Shown: positions 7,188-16,091, counted from the first letter of the stretch. The stretch: 64,000 bases of DNA from Azophilus sp963663395 (GCA_963663395.1 OY760226.1:4464001-4528000); one strand, 5' to 3'. Translations and numbers: made by a program. Notes: a model not told the origin generated them from the letters alone.

Positions 7188-9944
7188 CTATGGCAACAAC
7201 CCGATCTGCCGGGCGTGCCGTACCGCGGAGCGGCGGTCGTGAACGCCCAGCTTTTCGAAGATGTGCCCGACGTGGTAGCGCACGCCCCGGGGCGTCAGAG
7301 CCAACGCGGCGGCAATTTCCTTGTCGGAGGAATCCTCCAGTCGCCTGAGGACGTCCAGTTCACGGTGGCTGAAGGTCGGCCCTTCCCGCTCTTGCCGTTC
7401 ACCGTCTTTCAGCATGCCCAACAGGCGCCGGGCGTCGGTTACGGCGGGCGGGCCCGGATTGTTCGCGAGGAACGCCTCCAGCGCCGGTTGACAGCTGGCG
7501 CGTTCCCGGAACATGGGCCTGGCGAAGTCCGCTTGCGCGAACATGCGCAGGTATTCCGCCACGTACCCCTCCGCCGCTTCCAGCCGTCCCGCGCCGTGCT
7601 CGAGCGCGATCGCCAAGGCGAGGGCGCGCATCCGGGTGCGCCACAAGTCCCGCTCTGCGGAGACGGCCAGGAGGCCCTGGAGGAACGCCCTGCCGGTCTC
7701 GAAATTGCCACGTGCGTTCAGCAGCCGAAGCCTCGCGCAGGCCACGGCCTCCATTTCGCGCCAGGACTGACCGTCGAGGTCGAGGCACGCATCCGCGCGT
7801 ACCGGCAAGCCGTGGAGTCGCCAGGCTCGTTCAGCCTCGTCGATGCGTTCCGCTCCGACCAGCAGCGAGACCCGCTCCGCCGCCAGGTAGCGCATCAGCA
7901 TTGCCAGGCTCCCCGTGCGGGCGTATTCAAGCATCTCGTCAACCATTGACAGCGCCGTGTCAATCCCATCGCGTTGTCCCGTCAATTCCAGTACGACGCC
8001 GGCGCGCGCCGCATAGCCCACAAACGAAGGAGGCCGCTCAAACTGCGATTCCCGAATACGGGACGCGATGCGGATACCGGCGATGCGGTTTCTCTCCAGG
8101 TTCATTTCCGCCGTCAGGGCATCACCAAGGGCCGCGGGCGCGGGTTCGCTCACGTAGTAATCCCGGATCCGTTCCAGCGCCTTCGCATAGCAGTACGTCG
8201 CTCGCGACACCTCACCACGCGCCATGGCAATCTGCCCGCGCAGCAACTCGATGTAGACCTCCAGGTAGTGACCCGACGGCGCGCAGCGCAGCGCGCGTTC
8301 CGCACGGTCGAGCGCGGCGTCGAAGTCCGCTTTCAGGTGGTGGCCCAGGCACACCGCATACTCGAAACAACTGCGCGTTATCGCGTCGACATCTGTTTTC
8401 TCAGCCAAACGCGCTGCGCCCGCAAGTGCCGTCCGGGTTCGTTCCGAGTTCAAGGCATCGCAACCGTAAATCGCCAGCAGCCCGCCCACCGTGGCGCTGT
8501 CGAATTGGAATTCGACATCCTCGCCTCCGGGATCCCCGGCGAACTCCGGGTCTCCGGCCGCCACAGCCCCGTACAGTCGCCTGGCTTCATCGAGTTGCCC
8601 TCTGAGCAGAGTCGCTGCGCACCGCACCAGCGCCAGGCGGGGACGCCTCTCTACGAGCTCCCTGTTCAGATACCGGTCGGCAGCCAGCAGCCTGGCAAAA
8701 CCTTCGCGCAGAAACACCCGTACGCCACCCGCGTTCTCGAGAAGTTTGCCGAGCAGCGGCATATCGGCAGCTTCCGCCGCGTGACGCATGGCTAGGACAG
8801 TTTCGCCCCGCCGCGAAAGGGCTTGGGCAATCCGTTGATGAATTTCCCTGAAGCGATCCGGGGTTTCGTGATAACGCCGCCTGGCACAGTGTTCGCGAAT
8901 CAGCGGATGCAAGCGCAAGGCGTCCGTCGCCTTGCCGCGCACCGACTCGAGCAGTCCACCCAGCGCCCGAATGGATTCCAGACGCCGCTTGGCGCCCCTC
9001 TCCAGCACTTCGTCCAGCAAACCCGCATCAATCCACTCGAACAGCCCGACATCCAGCAGCAATTCACGCTCGGCTTCGGCAAGACCCCGCAACAGCCGCG
9101 AGGCCAGCCAGTTGTCCACGAAGTCCATGCCTTCATCGGTGTCTTTGCTCGCCGGGTCGAACCGCTCGTTCTGGAGCAGTCGCAACGCGATCGGCCAGCC
9201 GCTCGATTCCTGCGCCAGCGACGCGACTCGCTGGCGCGACACCCCTGGACCCAGGAATTGGGCCATATCGGCCCGAGTGAACCGCAGATCCTCCGCGGCA
9301 AGGACCTTGCCGCGGCCTGCCAGCACCGGCGAGGCGAGATCGAGCGATGCCGGCAATTCCCGGCATGCGATCACAAAGTGAAGATTCGTAGGAGCTTGTG
9401 CGAGCAGTTGTTCCAGCAGCGCGAGAGACGCTTTATCATCGAGTTGCTCGAGTTCGTCGAGGACCAGCACACAAGGCTTGCCGTGCCGCTCGATCGCCAT
9501 ACTGAGCAGCCTCGCGCGGCTCTTGAGCGCGCCCGGGCGATTTTGTCGAATGTCGGAAACGGCAAGGATCTTGAGTATGTCCAGCCCCGCCTGTTCGAAG
9601 GCGAAAGCGAGATAGGCATCGAGAATCTGCGGTGAGTCGTCCGCATCGAGCGTCAGCCAGGCCGCAACCGTCCCGTCCCGCTGGAGGCTGCGGCAGGACT
9701 CCGCCAGCAGCACCGTCTTGCCGAACCCGCCGGGCGCCTTCAGCAGGGTAATGCGATGACGGGTCGGGTCCATGCGCTCAAGCAGATCCGGGCGATCCAC
9801 GTATCCGGCCACCCGATCCGGGACCGTCACCTTGTTGGTTGAAAGCCAGAACGGCGCGTCGGGCCGTTCCATCCGCCCCGGGCTCGATGAATCCGGAGGG
9901 TGGGGACCACTGTCGCCACTGCCATTTGAACCGTTGCCGCTCAT
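7188..9944 (-). CDS. MalT/LAL-type LuxR-family ATP-dependent transcriptional regulator
   Basis: Large signal-transduction regulator of about 918 residues. Near the N-terminus (about residues 40-90 of the frame) VPDRVAGYVDRPDLLERM precedes a P-loop APGGFGKTVLL. A Walker B-like CVLVLDELEQLDD lies about 90 residues later, giving the STAND/AAA NTPase layout of MalT. The middle is helical and repeat-like (tetratricopeptide-type sensor region). The last 65 residues form a LuxR helix-turn-helix: LSHREL-like FSHRELDVLRRL, then SDKEIAAALALTPRGVRYHV and IFEKLGVHDRR. Effector and targets are unknown. It converges on the T6SS operon, so a regulatory link is possible but unproven. A GTG at 9956 would add four residues. 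Confidence 0.85.
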   Translation of the reverse strand: MSGNGSNGSGDSGPHPPDSSSPGRMERPDAPFWLSTNKVTVPDRVAGYVDRPDLLERMDPTRHRITLLKAPGGFGKTVLLAESCRSLQRDGTVAAWLTLDADDSPQILDAYLAFAFEQAGLDILKILAVSDIRQNRPGALKSRARLLSMAIERHGKPCVLVLDELEQLDDKASLALLEQLLAQAPTNLHFVIACRELPASLDLASPVLAGRGKVLAAEDLRFTRADMAQFLGPGVSRQRVASLAQESSGWPIALRLLQNERFDPASKDTDEGMDFVDNWLASRLLRGLAEAERELLLDVGLFEWIDAGLLDEVLERGAKRRLESIRALGGLLESVRGKATDALRLHPLIREHCARRRYHETPDRFREIHQRIAQALSRRGETVLAMRHAAEAADMPLLGKLLENAGGVRVFLREGFARLLAADRYLNRELVERRPRLALVRCAATLLRGQLDEARRLYGAVAAGDPEFAGDPGGEDVEFQFDSATVGGLLAIYGCDALNSERTRTALAGAARLAEKTDVDAITRSCFEYAVCLGHHLKADFDAALDRAERALRCAPSGHYLEVYIELLRGQIAMARGEVSRATYCYAKALERIRDYYVSEPAPAALGDALTAEMNLERNRIAGIRIASRIRESQFERPPSFVGYAARAGVVLELTGQRDGIDTALSMVDEMLEYARTGSLAMLMRYLAAERVSLLVGAERIDEAERAWRLHGLPVRADACLDLDGQSWREMEAVACARLRLLNARGNFETGRAFLQGLLAVSAERDLWRTRMRALALAIALEHGAGRLEAAEGYVAEYLRMFAQADFARPMFRERASCQPALEAFLANNPGPPAVTDARRLLGMLKDGERQEREGPTFSHRELDVLRRLEDSSDKEIAAALALTPRGVRYHVGHIFEKLGVHDRRSAVRHARQIGLLP

Positions 9945-9956
9945 GCCTCCCACCAC

Positions 9957-10422
9957 ATCAGTGCGCTAACCCGGTCATTTTCGAGTTTTCGGCGGAAAAT
10001 TGCCATGTTTGCGGACAGGCCCGCTGAGTCTTTGAACGCTCTTGACGGTCAATTGCTAGTCGGGGACCCCGCCCGTTGCCTATGCCTATCCTGTCAATAA
10101 CAAAATGCGTTACTGACAACTATCAGTCTAACACCGATCGTGCCCATTCGGAGGCATCGTCCGCACAGTGGTCCGATTCGCTTCGAACTCCTTTTGTCGT
10201 GCATGCACGACAAATTGGGCCGAACGTCCCTCCGGTTCGAGCCTTACGCGTTGCTCGTCTCCCCTCCGGCATTGCCTGCCACCGGTGCCGCGGTGTGCTC
10301 CCAGCCTCGGGATTGCGACCGCAGCACCTCCGCCCCCGCACACCAAACTGATTGCAGGCTAGTCCGCTCGCCGGGCCATTGCCGCGTCGCGGCCAAGTCC
10401 CTGGTTCGGACTCCGCGCCAAC
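9957..10422. other. Non-coding interval between the LAL regulator and an IS element
   Basis: No convincing gene is visible. The interval contains the upstream region of the LAL regulator and a perfect 20-bp palindrome annotated separately. Open frames here are short and overlap on both strands, as expected in GC-rich DNA. Confidence 0.6.
10194..10213. promoter_or_regulatory. Perfect 20-bp palindrome, possible operator
   Basis: TTGTCGTGCATGCACGACAA is its own reverse complement over 20 bases, with no loop. That symmetry suits a homodimeric DNA-binding protein. It lies about 250 bp upstream of the LAL regulator start and about 210 bp left of an IS end. No binding protein can be named. Confidence 0.45.
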
Positions 10423-11625
10423 GTGTGGGGTGCGAATTGCTATTCACGACGCCGATCCAGTGTAGAAGATCAAGTCTTGCGAGGTGAGTTCCGGCTTGAC
10501 TACGATGTAGCGGCAATGTGCGACTTTCTTGTTCTATTCGTCCACTTGGTCGTAACAACCGTCCGGCTGATGCGGCCGGGCGGCGCTCGCGCCATCGTCG
10601 CCGAGTCTTTGCTTCTGAAGCAGCAGCTTCTGATCGTCGCTCGTGCCCGGCGCCGGGCACCGGATCTGCGTCCACTGGACCGGTTGGTCGTGGGTCTCTG
10701 CGCAGGCCTGATGCAGCGGACGCGCTTGCATCGTTGCGCAATCATTCTGAAGCCCGGCACGATACTGAACTTTCAGCGGTTTCTGGTGAAGCGCAAGTAC
10801 AGGGAGTTGTTTTCGCCCAAACGACGCGGACGACCGGGGCCAAATGGCCCATGTGCCGAATTGATTGCAGCCATCGTGGAGATGAAGCGAAGGAATTCGC
10901 GCTTCGGGGACCAACGGATTGCCGACCAGGTGAACTTGGCTTTCGATGTCCCGGTGGACAAACACCTGGTGCGGCGTGTGCTGGCTAAGCACTACCTGCC
11001 GGATCCCGGCTCGGGGGGTCCGTCCTGGCTGACCTTTCTCGGTCACAGCAAGGACAGTCTCTGGAGCGTCGACCTGTTTCGCTGTGAATCATTGATCTTC
11101 AGAACGCATTGGGTGATGGTGGTGCTGGACCAGTACACGCGTCGGATTGTCGGCTTTGCCGTGTGTCAAGGTTCGCCGGATGGTTCAACGGTCTGCCGGA
11201 TGCTTCGTCACATCATTTTCGGCTCGACTCCGCCAACGTGCTTGAGTTCTGACCACGATCCCCTGTTTGAATACCACCGCTGGAAAGCCAATCTGCGAAT
11301 TCTCGGCGTGAACGAGGTCAAAACCGTTCCCTTTGTACCGCTCTCACACCCATTCGTGGAACGCCTGGTTGGCACCGCTCGGCGAGAGTATCTCGACCAG
11401 ACGCCGTTTTGGAACGCACGGGATCTTGAACGAAAACTGGCCTCGTTCCAGGAATATTACAACCGTTATCGGGTGCATCAGGGACTCAAGGGACAAGTAC
11501 CCGACCCGAGAGCTGGCAGCGAAGTCCAGCCAGCGGTTCGCCTCGACGACTAACGCTGGAAATCTCACTGTCGCGGCTTGTTTCAACTATCAGTGGCGGC
11601 TTGCTTTGGAATTCGCACCCCACAC
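10423..11625 (+). mobile_element. IS element with 16-bp inverted ends and an integrase-core transposase
   Basis: The ends are GTGTGGGGTGCGAATT at 10423-10438 and its exact reverse complement at 11610-11625, giving an element of about 1.2 kb. One long reading frame for a DDE transposase fills it. No target duplication is obvious. The same left end recurs at 28345-28369, so the family has been active elsewhere in this genome. On the right the element abuts a frame without a plausible start (11626-12033), which suggests it interrupts a gene. Confidence 0.75.
10516..11553 (+). CDS. Integrase-core (rve) DDE transposase
   Basis: Transposase of about 345 residues, starting at ATG 10516 (MCDFLVLFVHLVV). 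An N-terminal helical region with a helix-turn-helix-like FSPKRRGRPGPNGP stretch precedes the RNase H-like integrase core. The likely catalytic acidic residues are visible: Asp in WSVDLFRCES, Asp in LSSDHDPLF and Glu in HPFVERLVGTARRE. The spacing between the last two is consistent with a D,D(~35)E triad. The product looks intact. It belongs to a single-ORF integrase-domain group common in proteobacteria; I do not assign an IS family name. Confidence 0.85.
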   Translation: MCDFLVLFVHLVVTTVRLMRPGGARAIVAESLLLKQQLLIVARARRRAPDLRPLDRLVVGLCAGLMQRTRLHRCAIILKPGTILNFQRFLVKRKYRELFSPKRRGRPGPNGPCAELIAAIVEMKRRNSRFGDQRIADQVNLAFDVPVDKHLVRRVLAKHYLPDPGSGGPSWLTFLGHSKDSLWSVDLFRCESLIFRTHWVMVVLDQYTRRIVGFAVCQGSPDGSTVCRMLRHIIFGSTPPTCLSSDHDPLFEYHRWKANLRILGVNEVKTVPFVPLSHPFVERLVGTARREYLDQTPFWNARDLERKLASFQEYYNRYRVHQGLKGQVPDPRAGSEVQPAVRLDD

Positions 11626-12033
11626 CTTCGGCACCTCGGCGAGATCCTGAAGACAAGGATTCGACAGGCGAGGGAAAGCGGATCCCTAGACCAGGCGCAA
11701 TACTATGACAACATCGCCATGGCCTGGGGACACGTTGCAACGCCGGATGAAGCCAAGGCCTGGTTGATGCAGGGCGTCGTAGATAGCGAGGGCTTTATGG
11801 CGAAAACCTGTCACGGTCTGGTGGTCACCGTTCCGGGCCGTGGCGGGAACCAGAGGATTCAGATGAGGGATCGTCCCGAGCCAACGCTCTACGATGTCGA
11901 GACGCTCCTCGTCGCCGGCAGGGCGTACCTTTCAGGCGAGTCCCTCACGGGCGACATGCGCCGCCGCATCGCGGCGGTTGTCAGGGGCTGTGAAGATCTG
12001 CTGAGCAAACCTGATCAGACAGGAACCGATTGA
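11626..12033 (+). pseudogene. 3' remnant of an unknown gene cut by the IS element
   Basis: From just inside the IS right end, one frame runs to a TGA at 12033 with protein-like composition: ILKTRIRQARESGSLD, then YYDNIAMAWGHVATPDEA and MAKTCHGLVVTVPGRGG. No good start or ribosome binding site lies between the IS end and this frame. I read it as the C-terminal 130-140 residues of a larger protein. The family is not recognised. Confidence 0.45.
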
Positions 12034-13032
12034 ACCGAACACTTTGCAATATGAAGTGGAGCAACAGGTGTCGTGGATCAGGCGGCAAGCAGTGAGGCTC
12101 AAAAAAAGTGATCCGAAAGACAATCATCGAGGCGAATCGATCGCCGTTTCAGTGAGTGAAGCCCCGATCTCATGCAAAGTGTCGCCGGTGCACTGGGGGG
12201 AATCTGTCGTGGCAGTCGCCCCAAAAAGGATCGACGCCGTTTGGACATGCAGGTCGATCAGGTGCATTCCCTCGACGCCGATTGACGTCGGCGCCGAGAT
12301 CAGGGAAGACCGGTGGCGCCGTGGCTAACGAGCAGCCTCCACCCACGTCATTTAGAGGCAGAACGCTTGTTTCGCAGCCCGAACTGACAACGTCGGGGCT
12401 TACCTGACGCTGGCCGGTATGCTAACTTACTGAAGTCTCGGGACTTTGTGACGGCAATGCCCTGCATCGGTCATCATTCGATCAGGGAGACGGCGGGCAA
12501 ATTCCTGGCATGCGTAGGCTGATTCCGATACAAGGATAAGCTCGATTTCCGCCAGGTTGACCGCGAATCGGGCCATCAGCCAGTTTAGAGGCGGTTTTTG
12601 TACCAAAAAAATCACGACGTTATAGTGAAAAAACTGGAAAATCGTGATTGTTTATTTTAAAAAATGCACGATTTTTCTCGAAAAATCGACATTTTACGAA
12701 GCGCCAAATCAAGCTAGTTTTTCTATATGTTTCAAGCTCCTGGATGATCGGTTCAAGGGAGTTGTCACAATATATGGAACGGCTAGCTCTCCGACAAAAT
12801 CCTTAATATCAATAACTTACATATAAATTCTTGACCCAGATCGTTCCGGATTTGCCCAACCGGCGCCGTCAGAGAAAACCTGCTTGGGCCGGACTGCCCG
12901 CTCTCGTAGTCTGCGAAAATGGACTCATCGTGCTCAAGACTAAATTCCGGCGCACGGGCATTTCTCCTTGACCGTTGGGCCGATTCCGATACAACTTGTC
13001 GCCGAACCTCAAACTTCACCTGGAGCAGGAAC
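12034..13032. other. 1-kb non-coding stretch including an AT-rich island
   Basis: No supported gene. Roughly 12590-12840 is much richer in A and T than the rest of the window and holds the interleaved hairpin arms listed separately. That composition suggests imported DNA. Short frames (for example 12427-12615 minus and 12644-12826 plus) lack recognisable domains. The end of the interval carries the SD-like GGAGCAGG before the SDR gene. Confidence 0.5.
12610..12688 (+). repeat. Four interleaved, mutually exclusive hairpin arms in AT-rich DNA
   Basis: Arm 1 AATCACGA (12610-12617) can pair with TCGTGATT (12642-12649). The arm-2 segment AAAATCGTG (12638-12646) can instead pair with CACGATTTT (12667-12675). 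Arm 3, CGATTTTT (12669-12676), can alternatively pair with AAAAATCG (12681-12688) across a CTCG tetraloop. Overlapping arms mean the 1-2/3-4 and 2-3 structures exclude each other, as in attenuators. No leader peptide or regulated gene can be tied to it; it may equally be a mobile-element end. Confidence 0.5.
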
Positions 13033-13584
13033 ATGAATGACGGCAGGGTCGCCGTACTGACGGCGGCGGGTAGTGGCATGGGCGCCAGTGCGGCCCGCAA
13101 ATTGGCGGATTCGGGTTACCGGGTCGCCATCCTGTCTTCCTCCGGCAAAGGCGAGGCACTGGCCGAAGAACTCGGCGGCGTCGGTGTGACGGGCTCCAAC
13201 CGGTCGAACGACGATCTGAAGACGCTGGTCGACAAGGCGATAGCAGCGTGGGGCCGGATCGACGTGCTGGTTAACAGCGCCGGCCACGGTCCGCGCGCAC
13301 CGGTCCTGGACCTGACGGACGAAGACTGGCGCGCCGGCCTCGCCGCCTACACCAAGCTCTTCGCCGACACCTATGCGCCTGACAACATTCGCATGAACAA
13401 CGTACTGCCCGGTTTCATCGACAGCTTCCCCGAACAAGATGAATTGCGGCGGCAAATTCCCATGAAGCGTTACGGCACAACCGCGGAGATCGCCGAGACA
13501 ATCGCTTTCCTGGCCTCACCCGGAGGCGCCTACATTACCGGCCAGAACCTTCGCGTGGACGGCGGTCTTGCCCGGTCGGTCTAG
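13033..13584 (+). CDS. Short-chain dehydrogenase lacking its catalytic segment (internal deletion)
   Basis: 183-residue SDR-like protein with a good SD (GGAGCAGG) before ATG 13033. The N-terminal Rossmann part is present: VAVLTAAGSGMGASAA (cofactor loop) and DVLVNSAGHGP (NNAG-type motif). The C-terminal part is also present: NIRMNNVLPGF and a final ITGQNLRVDGGL. However, LDLTDEDWRAGL passes directly into AAYTKLFADTYAPDN. SDRs normally have about 60 more residues here, including the catalytic Ser and the Tyr-x-x-x-Lys. The frame is intact, so this is a clean in-frame loss, and the product is unlikely to be an active dehydrogenase. A VOC gene follows after 6 bp. Confidence 0.75.
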   Translation: MNDGRVAVLTAAGSGMGASAARKLADSGYRVAILSSSGKGEALAEELGGVGVTGSNRSNDDLKTLVDKAIAAWGRIDVLVNSAGHGPRAPVLDLTDEDWRAGLAAYTKLFADTYAPDNIRMNNVLPGFIDSFPEQDELRRQIPMKRYGTTAEIAETIAFLASPGGAYITGQNLRVDGGLARSV

Positions 13585-13590
13585 CGAGCC

Positions 13591-14034
13591 ATGACCAACG
13601 TGACGCTCACGCCTTATCTCACCACCCATGACTGCGCCGCCGCGATCGACTTCTACGAGCGCGCGTTCGGAGCCAACGAGACCGGCGCCCGCTTCACCGC
13701 CCCCGACGGGAAGATCGGGCACGCGGAGATCAGCATCGGGGGCGCCCGCATCTTTCTTTCCGACGAGTACCCGGACTTCGGTGCGGTGAGCCCGAAATCC
13801 CCCGGTGGCGCGAGCGTGGCCCTGCACATTCACGTCGATGACGCCGATGATGTGTCGCGCCGCTTCGTGGCAGCAGGGGGGACGGTCTTGCGTGAACTAA
13901 GCGAAGAACCCGACGGCGAGCGCAGGGGCACGTTTCTCGATCCCTTCGGCTATCGTTGGATGGTCGGCGAGCTGGTCGAGGAGGTGAGCAAGGACGAGTT
14001 GCGCGACCGCGTAGGCGACTTCGATGTGACGTGA
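13591..14034 (+). CDS. VOC-superfamily (glyoxalase/PhnB-like) protein
   Basis: 147-residue vicinal-oxygen-chelate protein. It begins TLTPYLTTHDCAAAIDFYER, the standard start of PhnB-like and glyoxalase/bleomycin-resistance-like proteins. Two beta-alpha-beta-beta-beta units follow, with AEISIGGARIFLSDE in the first half and a C-terminal FLDPFGYRWMVGE, typical of the family. Substrate unknown. It follows the damaged SDR by 6 bp and was probably cotranscribed with it. Confidence 0.8.
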   Translation: MTNVTLTPYLTTHDCAAAIDFYERAFGANETGARFTAPDGKIGHAEISIGGARIFLSDEYPDFGAVSPKSPGGASVALHIHVDDADDVSRRFVAAGGTVLRELSEEPDGERRGTFLDPFGYRWMVGELVEEVSKDELRDRVGDFDVT

Positions 14035-14133
14035 GCAGGAACCCCGACCGGCCGATCGTCCGGGTTCGCTCGTTCTGCCCGGCCCGGGCAGCCAGCAAAT
14101 TGCAGGTTCAGGATTCAGCGTTAGCATCTCCAC

Positions 14134-14853
14134 ATGACCTCTGCATCCGAAAAGGACAACCAGGCACTTCAGGGCGCGATCGTCCCCACTTTCTTCACGT
14201 ACCTGGCGCACTACTGCCTCGACCTCGCCGAACTGTTCGAGACCAACCGCGTGGTGCCGGTCGCCATTTTCCTGCGGGCTGCCGAGGGAACTCCCGCGTC
14301 GCTTACCCTCGGTACCGAGCGCCGTTACTATCTGGCGTTCGACACTCTTGCATGCAAGCTCAAGGAGATACCGTCCGAGCGCTGGCGGCACAGCGACAAC
14401 CTGGTGGCGCGGGTCAACCTGCCGAACATGCAGAGTGCCCAGAACCGCAAAGTCGAGGTCTATGCCGAGGCGATCCGGGGATTGCTGGAGCTGGAGCGGG
14501 ACAGCGACAAGCGGGCGAAATACCTTGAATTCATCGACATCTACGCCATCCTCACTGAAAATGAGTACCGGCGCTATCAACGGCAGTATCGCGAGGACAG
14601 TTCCACCATGGCAGGAGTTATCTCAAGGGCCCGCGAAGAAGGTATGCAGCAAGGCATGCAGCAGGGCATGGATCAGGGTCGCGTCAAGGGGGAGCGTGCG
14701 GTTCTTGAAAGACTACTGCGACGACGGTTCGGTTTGCTGTCGCCCGAATTCACCGAGAGGCTGGGCCAGGCGTCCGCCGCTGAACTGGAGACCTGGGCTG
14801 AAAACGTACTCGACGCGCCAACGCTTGACGACGTGTTCAATTCAAGTCGCTAG
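14134..14853 (+). CDS. Chimeric Rpn-family (PD-(D/E)XK, DUF4351-type) protein with a MATE-derived N-terminus
   Basis: 239 residues. Residues 1-24 and about 55 bp of upstream DNA match the start of the MATE transporter gene at 28469 almost exactly (MTSASEKDNQALQG, then IVPTFF). From LAHYCLDLAELFETN onward the protein is Rpn/DUF4351-like: RYYLAFDTLACKLKEIP, SDNLVARVNLPNM, a repeated GMQQGMQQGMDQGR linker and the C-terminal LEQASAA-type tail ending DAPTLDDVFN. The usual Rpn N-terminus (about 85 residues) is missing. The arrangement looks like a deletion fusing MATE codon 24 to the middle of a downstream Rpn gene. Rpn proteins are recombination-promoting nucleases; activity here is doubtful without the N-terminal part. 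Confidence 0.75.
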   Translation: MTSASEKDNQALQGAIVPTFFTYLAHYCLDLAELFETNRVVPVAIFLRAAEGTPASLTLGTERRYYLAFDTLACKLKEIPSERWRHSDNLVARVNLPNMQSAQNRKVEVYAEAIRGLLELERDSDKRAKYLEFIDIYAILTENEYRRYQRQYREDSSTMAGVISRAREEGMQQGMQQGMDQGRVKGERAVLERLLRRRFGLLSPEFTERLGQASAAELETWAENVLDAPTLDDVFNSSR

Positions 14854-15017
14854 TCGCACCTATTCACGAATTCACGAAGGTCGATTGTAGAGACTCAAGG
14901 GCCACCTCTGCTGAAGCGGCGTCAGTACGTGGCGAGTCAAAGGAAGCCCTATCGGAGGCATTGTTACGATGACCAAGAAGATCGAGACCGATAACCGCCG
15001 AAGCCAGAGTTTTTGAA

Positions 15018-15329
15018 ATGCACACCGCCATCGCTGAGAAGAAGGACGAATTGGCCGAACTATGCCGACGATACGGCGTCGTACGGCTCGAAGTCTTCGG
15101 CTCCGCGGCGCGTGGCACGGACTTCGATCCGCTGACCAGCGACGCCGATTTCCTGGTGGAATTCAGGCTCCACAACGCCCGGGCCCCGCTCCGACAGTAC
15201 TTCGGATTTGCCGAGGCACTGCGCGAAGCCATAGGCCGTCCCGTCGATCTAGTCGAATCCGACGCAATCCGGAACCCGTACCTGCGCGCGGCGATTGATC
15301 AATCGCGCGAGCTCGTCTATGCGTCCTGA
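15018..15329 (+). CDS. MntA-like nucleotidyltransferase antitoxin
   Basis: 103-residue minimal nucleotidyltransferase. The active-site signature FGSAARGTDFDPLTSDADF fits GSxARG plus the D-x-D metal ligands. The C-terminal SRELVYAS closes the domain. Such MNT proteins partner HEPN toxins of the HepT family in type VII toxin-antitoxin pairs, where the MNT protein AMPylates the toxin. The stop overlaps the start of the downstream HEPN frame by 11 bp, the usual pair architecture. That partner carries an in-frame stop, so this antitoxin may be orphaned. Confidence 0.85.
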   Translation: MHTAIAEKKDELAELCRRYGVVRLEVFGSAARGTDFDPLTSDADFLVEFRLHNARAPLRQYFGFAEALREAIGRPVDLVESDAIRNPYLRAAIDQSRELVYAS

Positions 15330-15675
15330 TCCTCGCATCCTGTTGGCCGATGCGGACCGCGCTGCCGCGGATATCGTGCGCTTCACCGGCGGCATGAACC
15401 GCGAGGCCTACGTTGGCGATGCTCGGACGCAAGCCGCGGTCGAGCGCAAGTTCGAGATCATCGGCGAGGTACTGAACCGCCTGCATCGGGACTGATCCGA
15501 AATCGCCGAACGAATTCCTCCATTGCGCGAGGTATTCGACTTCCGAAACCTGCTGATCCATGGCTATGCCGCCGTGATCCCCGACCGCGTCTGGGATTAC
15601 GCCCAGAATGATCTACCAGCCCTGCACCGAATCGTCCGGGAACTGCTCGCCGAGTTGGGACCGCTCGACGAATGA
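15319..15675 (+). pseudogene. HepT-like HEPN toxin interrupted by a TGA codon
   Basis: The frame starts MRPDPRILLADADRAAADIV and would give 118 residues, normal for HepT (DUF86). An in-frame TGA at 15493-15495 breaks it after LNRLHRD. The frame then continues with SEIAERIPPLREVFDFRNLL and IHGY, containing the HEPN RNase motif R-x4-H (RNLLIH). Only one change, for example CGA to TGA, is needed to explain the stop; there is no frameshift. The toxin half is therefore likely inactive unless the stop is read through. Confidence 0.8.
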
Positions 15676-15736
15676 ACTCCGAGTGCCTGCTTGTCCTATA
15701 CGACCGGGTATCCGACGCGCCCGATGCGGTTAGCCA

Positions 15737-15830
15737 CCTGCGTCGACATGACCCAGCGGGTGGCAGCTTTGCTCCGGTTCGGCTGGCAGCCTTCAGATGG
15801 AATCGATGGCAGACTTCGGCGGTTTACGCA
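15737..15830. repeat. 94-bp mobile-element end fragment, copy 1
   Basis: Nearly identical in inverted orientation to 19622-19716. It contains three related short units beginning TGGCAG (TGGCAGCTTTGCTCCGG, TGGCAGCCTTCAGATGG and TGGCAGACTTCGGCGG). Multiple short repeats of this kind are typical of IS21-family termini. Here it is fused directly to an IS6-like remnant. Confidence 0.6.
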
Positions 15831-15951
15831 GCTCAGACTGAATCGATGGTACAGCCAAACGGCGTAACTGATGAACTGGGGCGGAAACCGGTGTCGCTTG
15901 TAGATGTTCATCCCCAGATTGTTGACTGACATGGGTTAATTTGCCGATACC
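15831..15951 (-). mobile_element. IS6-like transposase remnant (5' end only)
   Basis: Read leftwards from a terminal repeat (GGTATCGGCAAATTAACCCA, ending at 15951), the DNA encodes YKRHRFPPQFISYAVWLYHR followed by FSLS. This is the N-terminus of an IS6-family-like transposase. After about 120 bp it breaks off at the boundary with the TGGCAG repeat fragment. The same start occurs at 22505. Confidence 0.65.
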
Positions 15952-16091
15952 GTCTCAAGCACTCGTTCCTGCCCCATGGCCAGCCGCAACGTCTGTGGAT
16001 GTACGGCGAGGCGCGAGCGATCAAACCAACTGATGATCAGCCTATGGCTGGCTCGGGGAAGAACCCGGCGTTCTGGGCTAGGATGCCACCT

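Noticed and set aside
12427..12615. Minus-strand 62-codon frame in the AT-rich island
   Set aside because: No SD, no domain, and it crosses the hairpin-rich boundary of foreign DNA.
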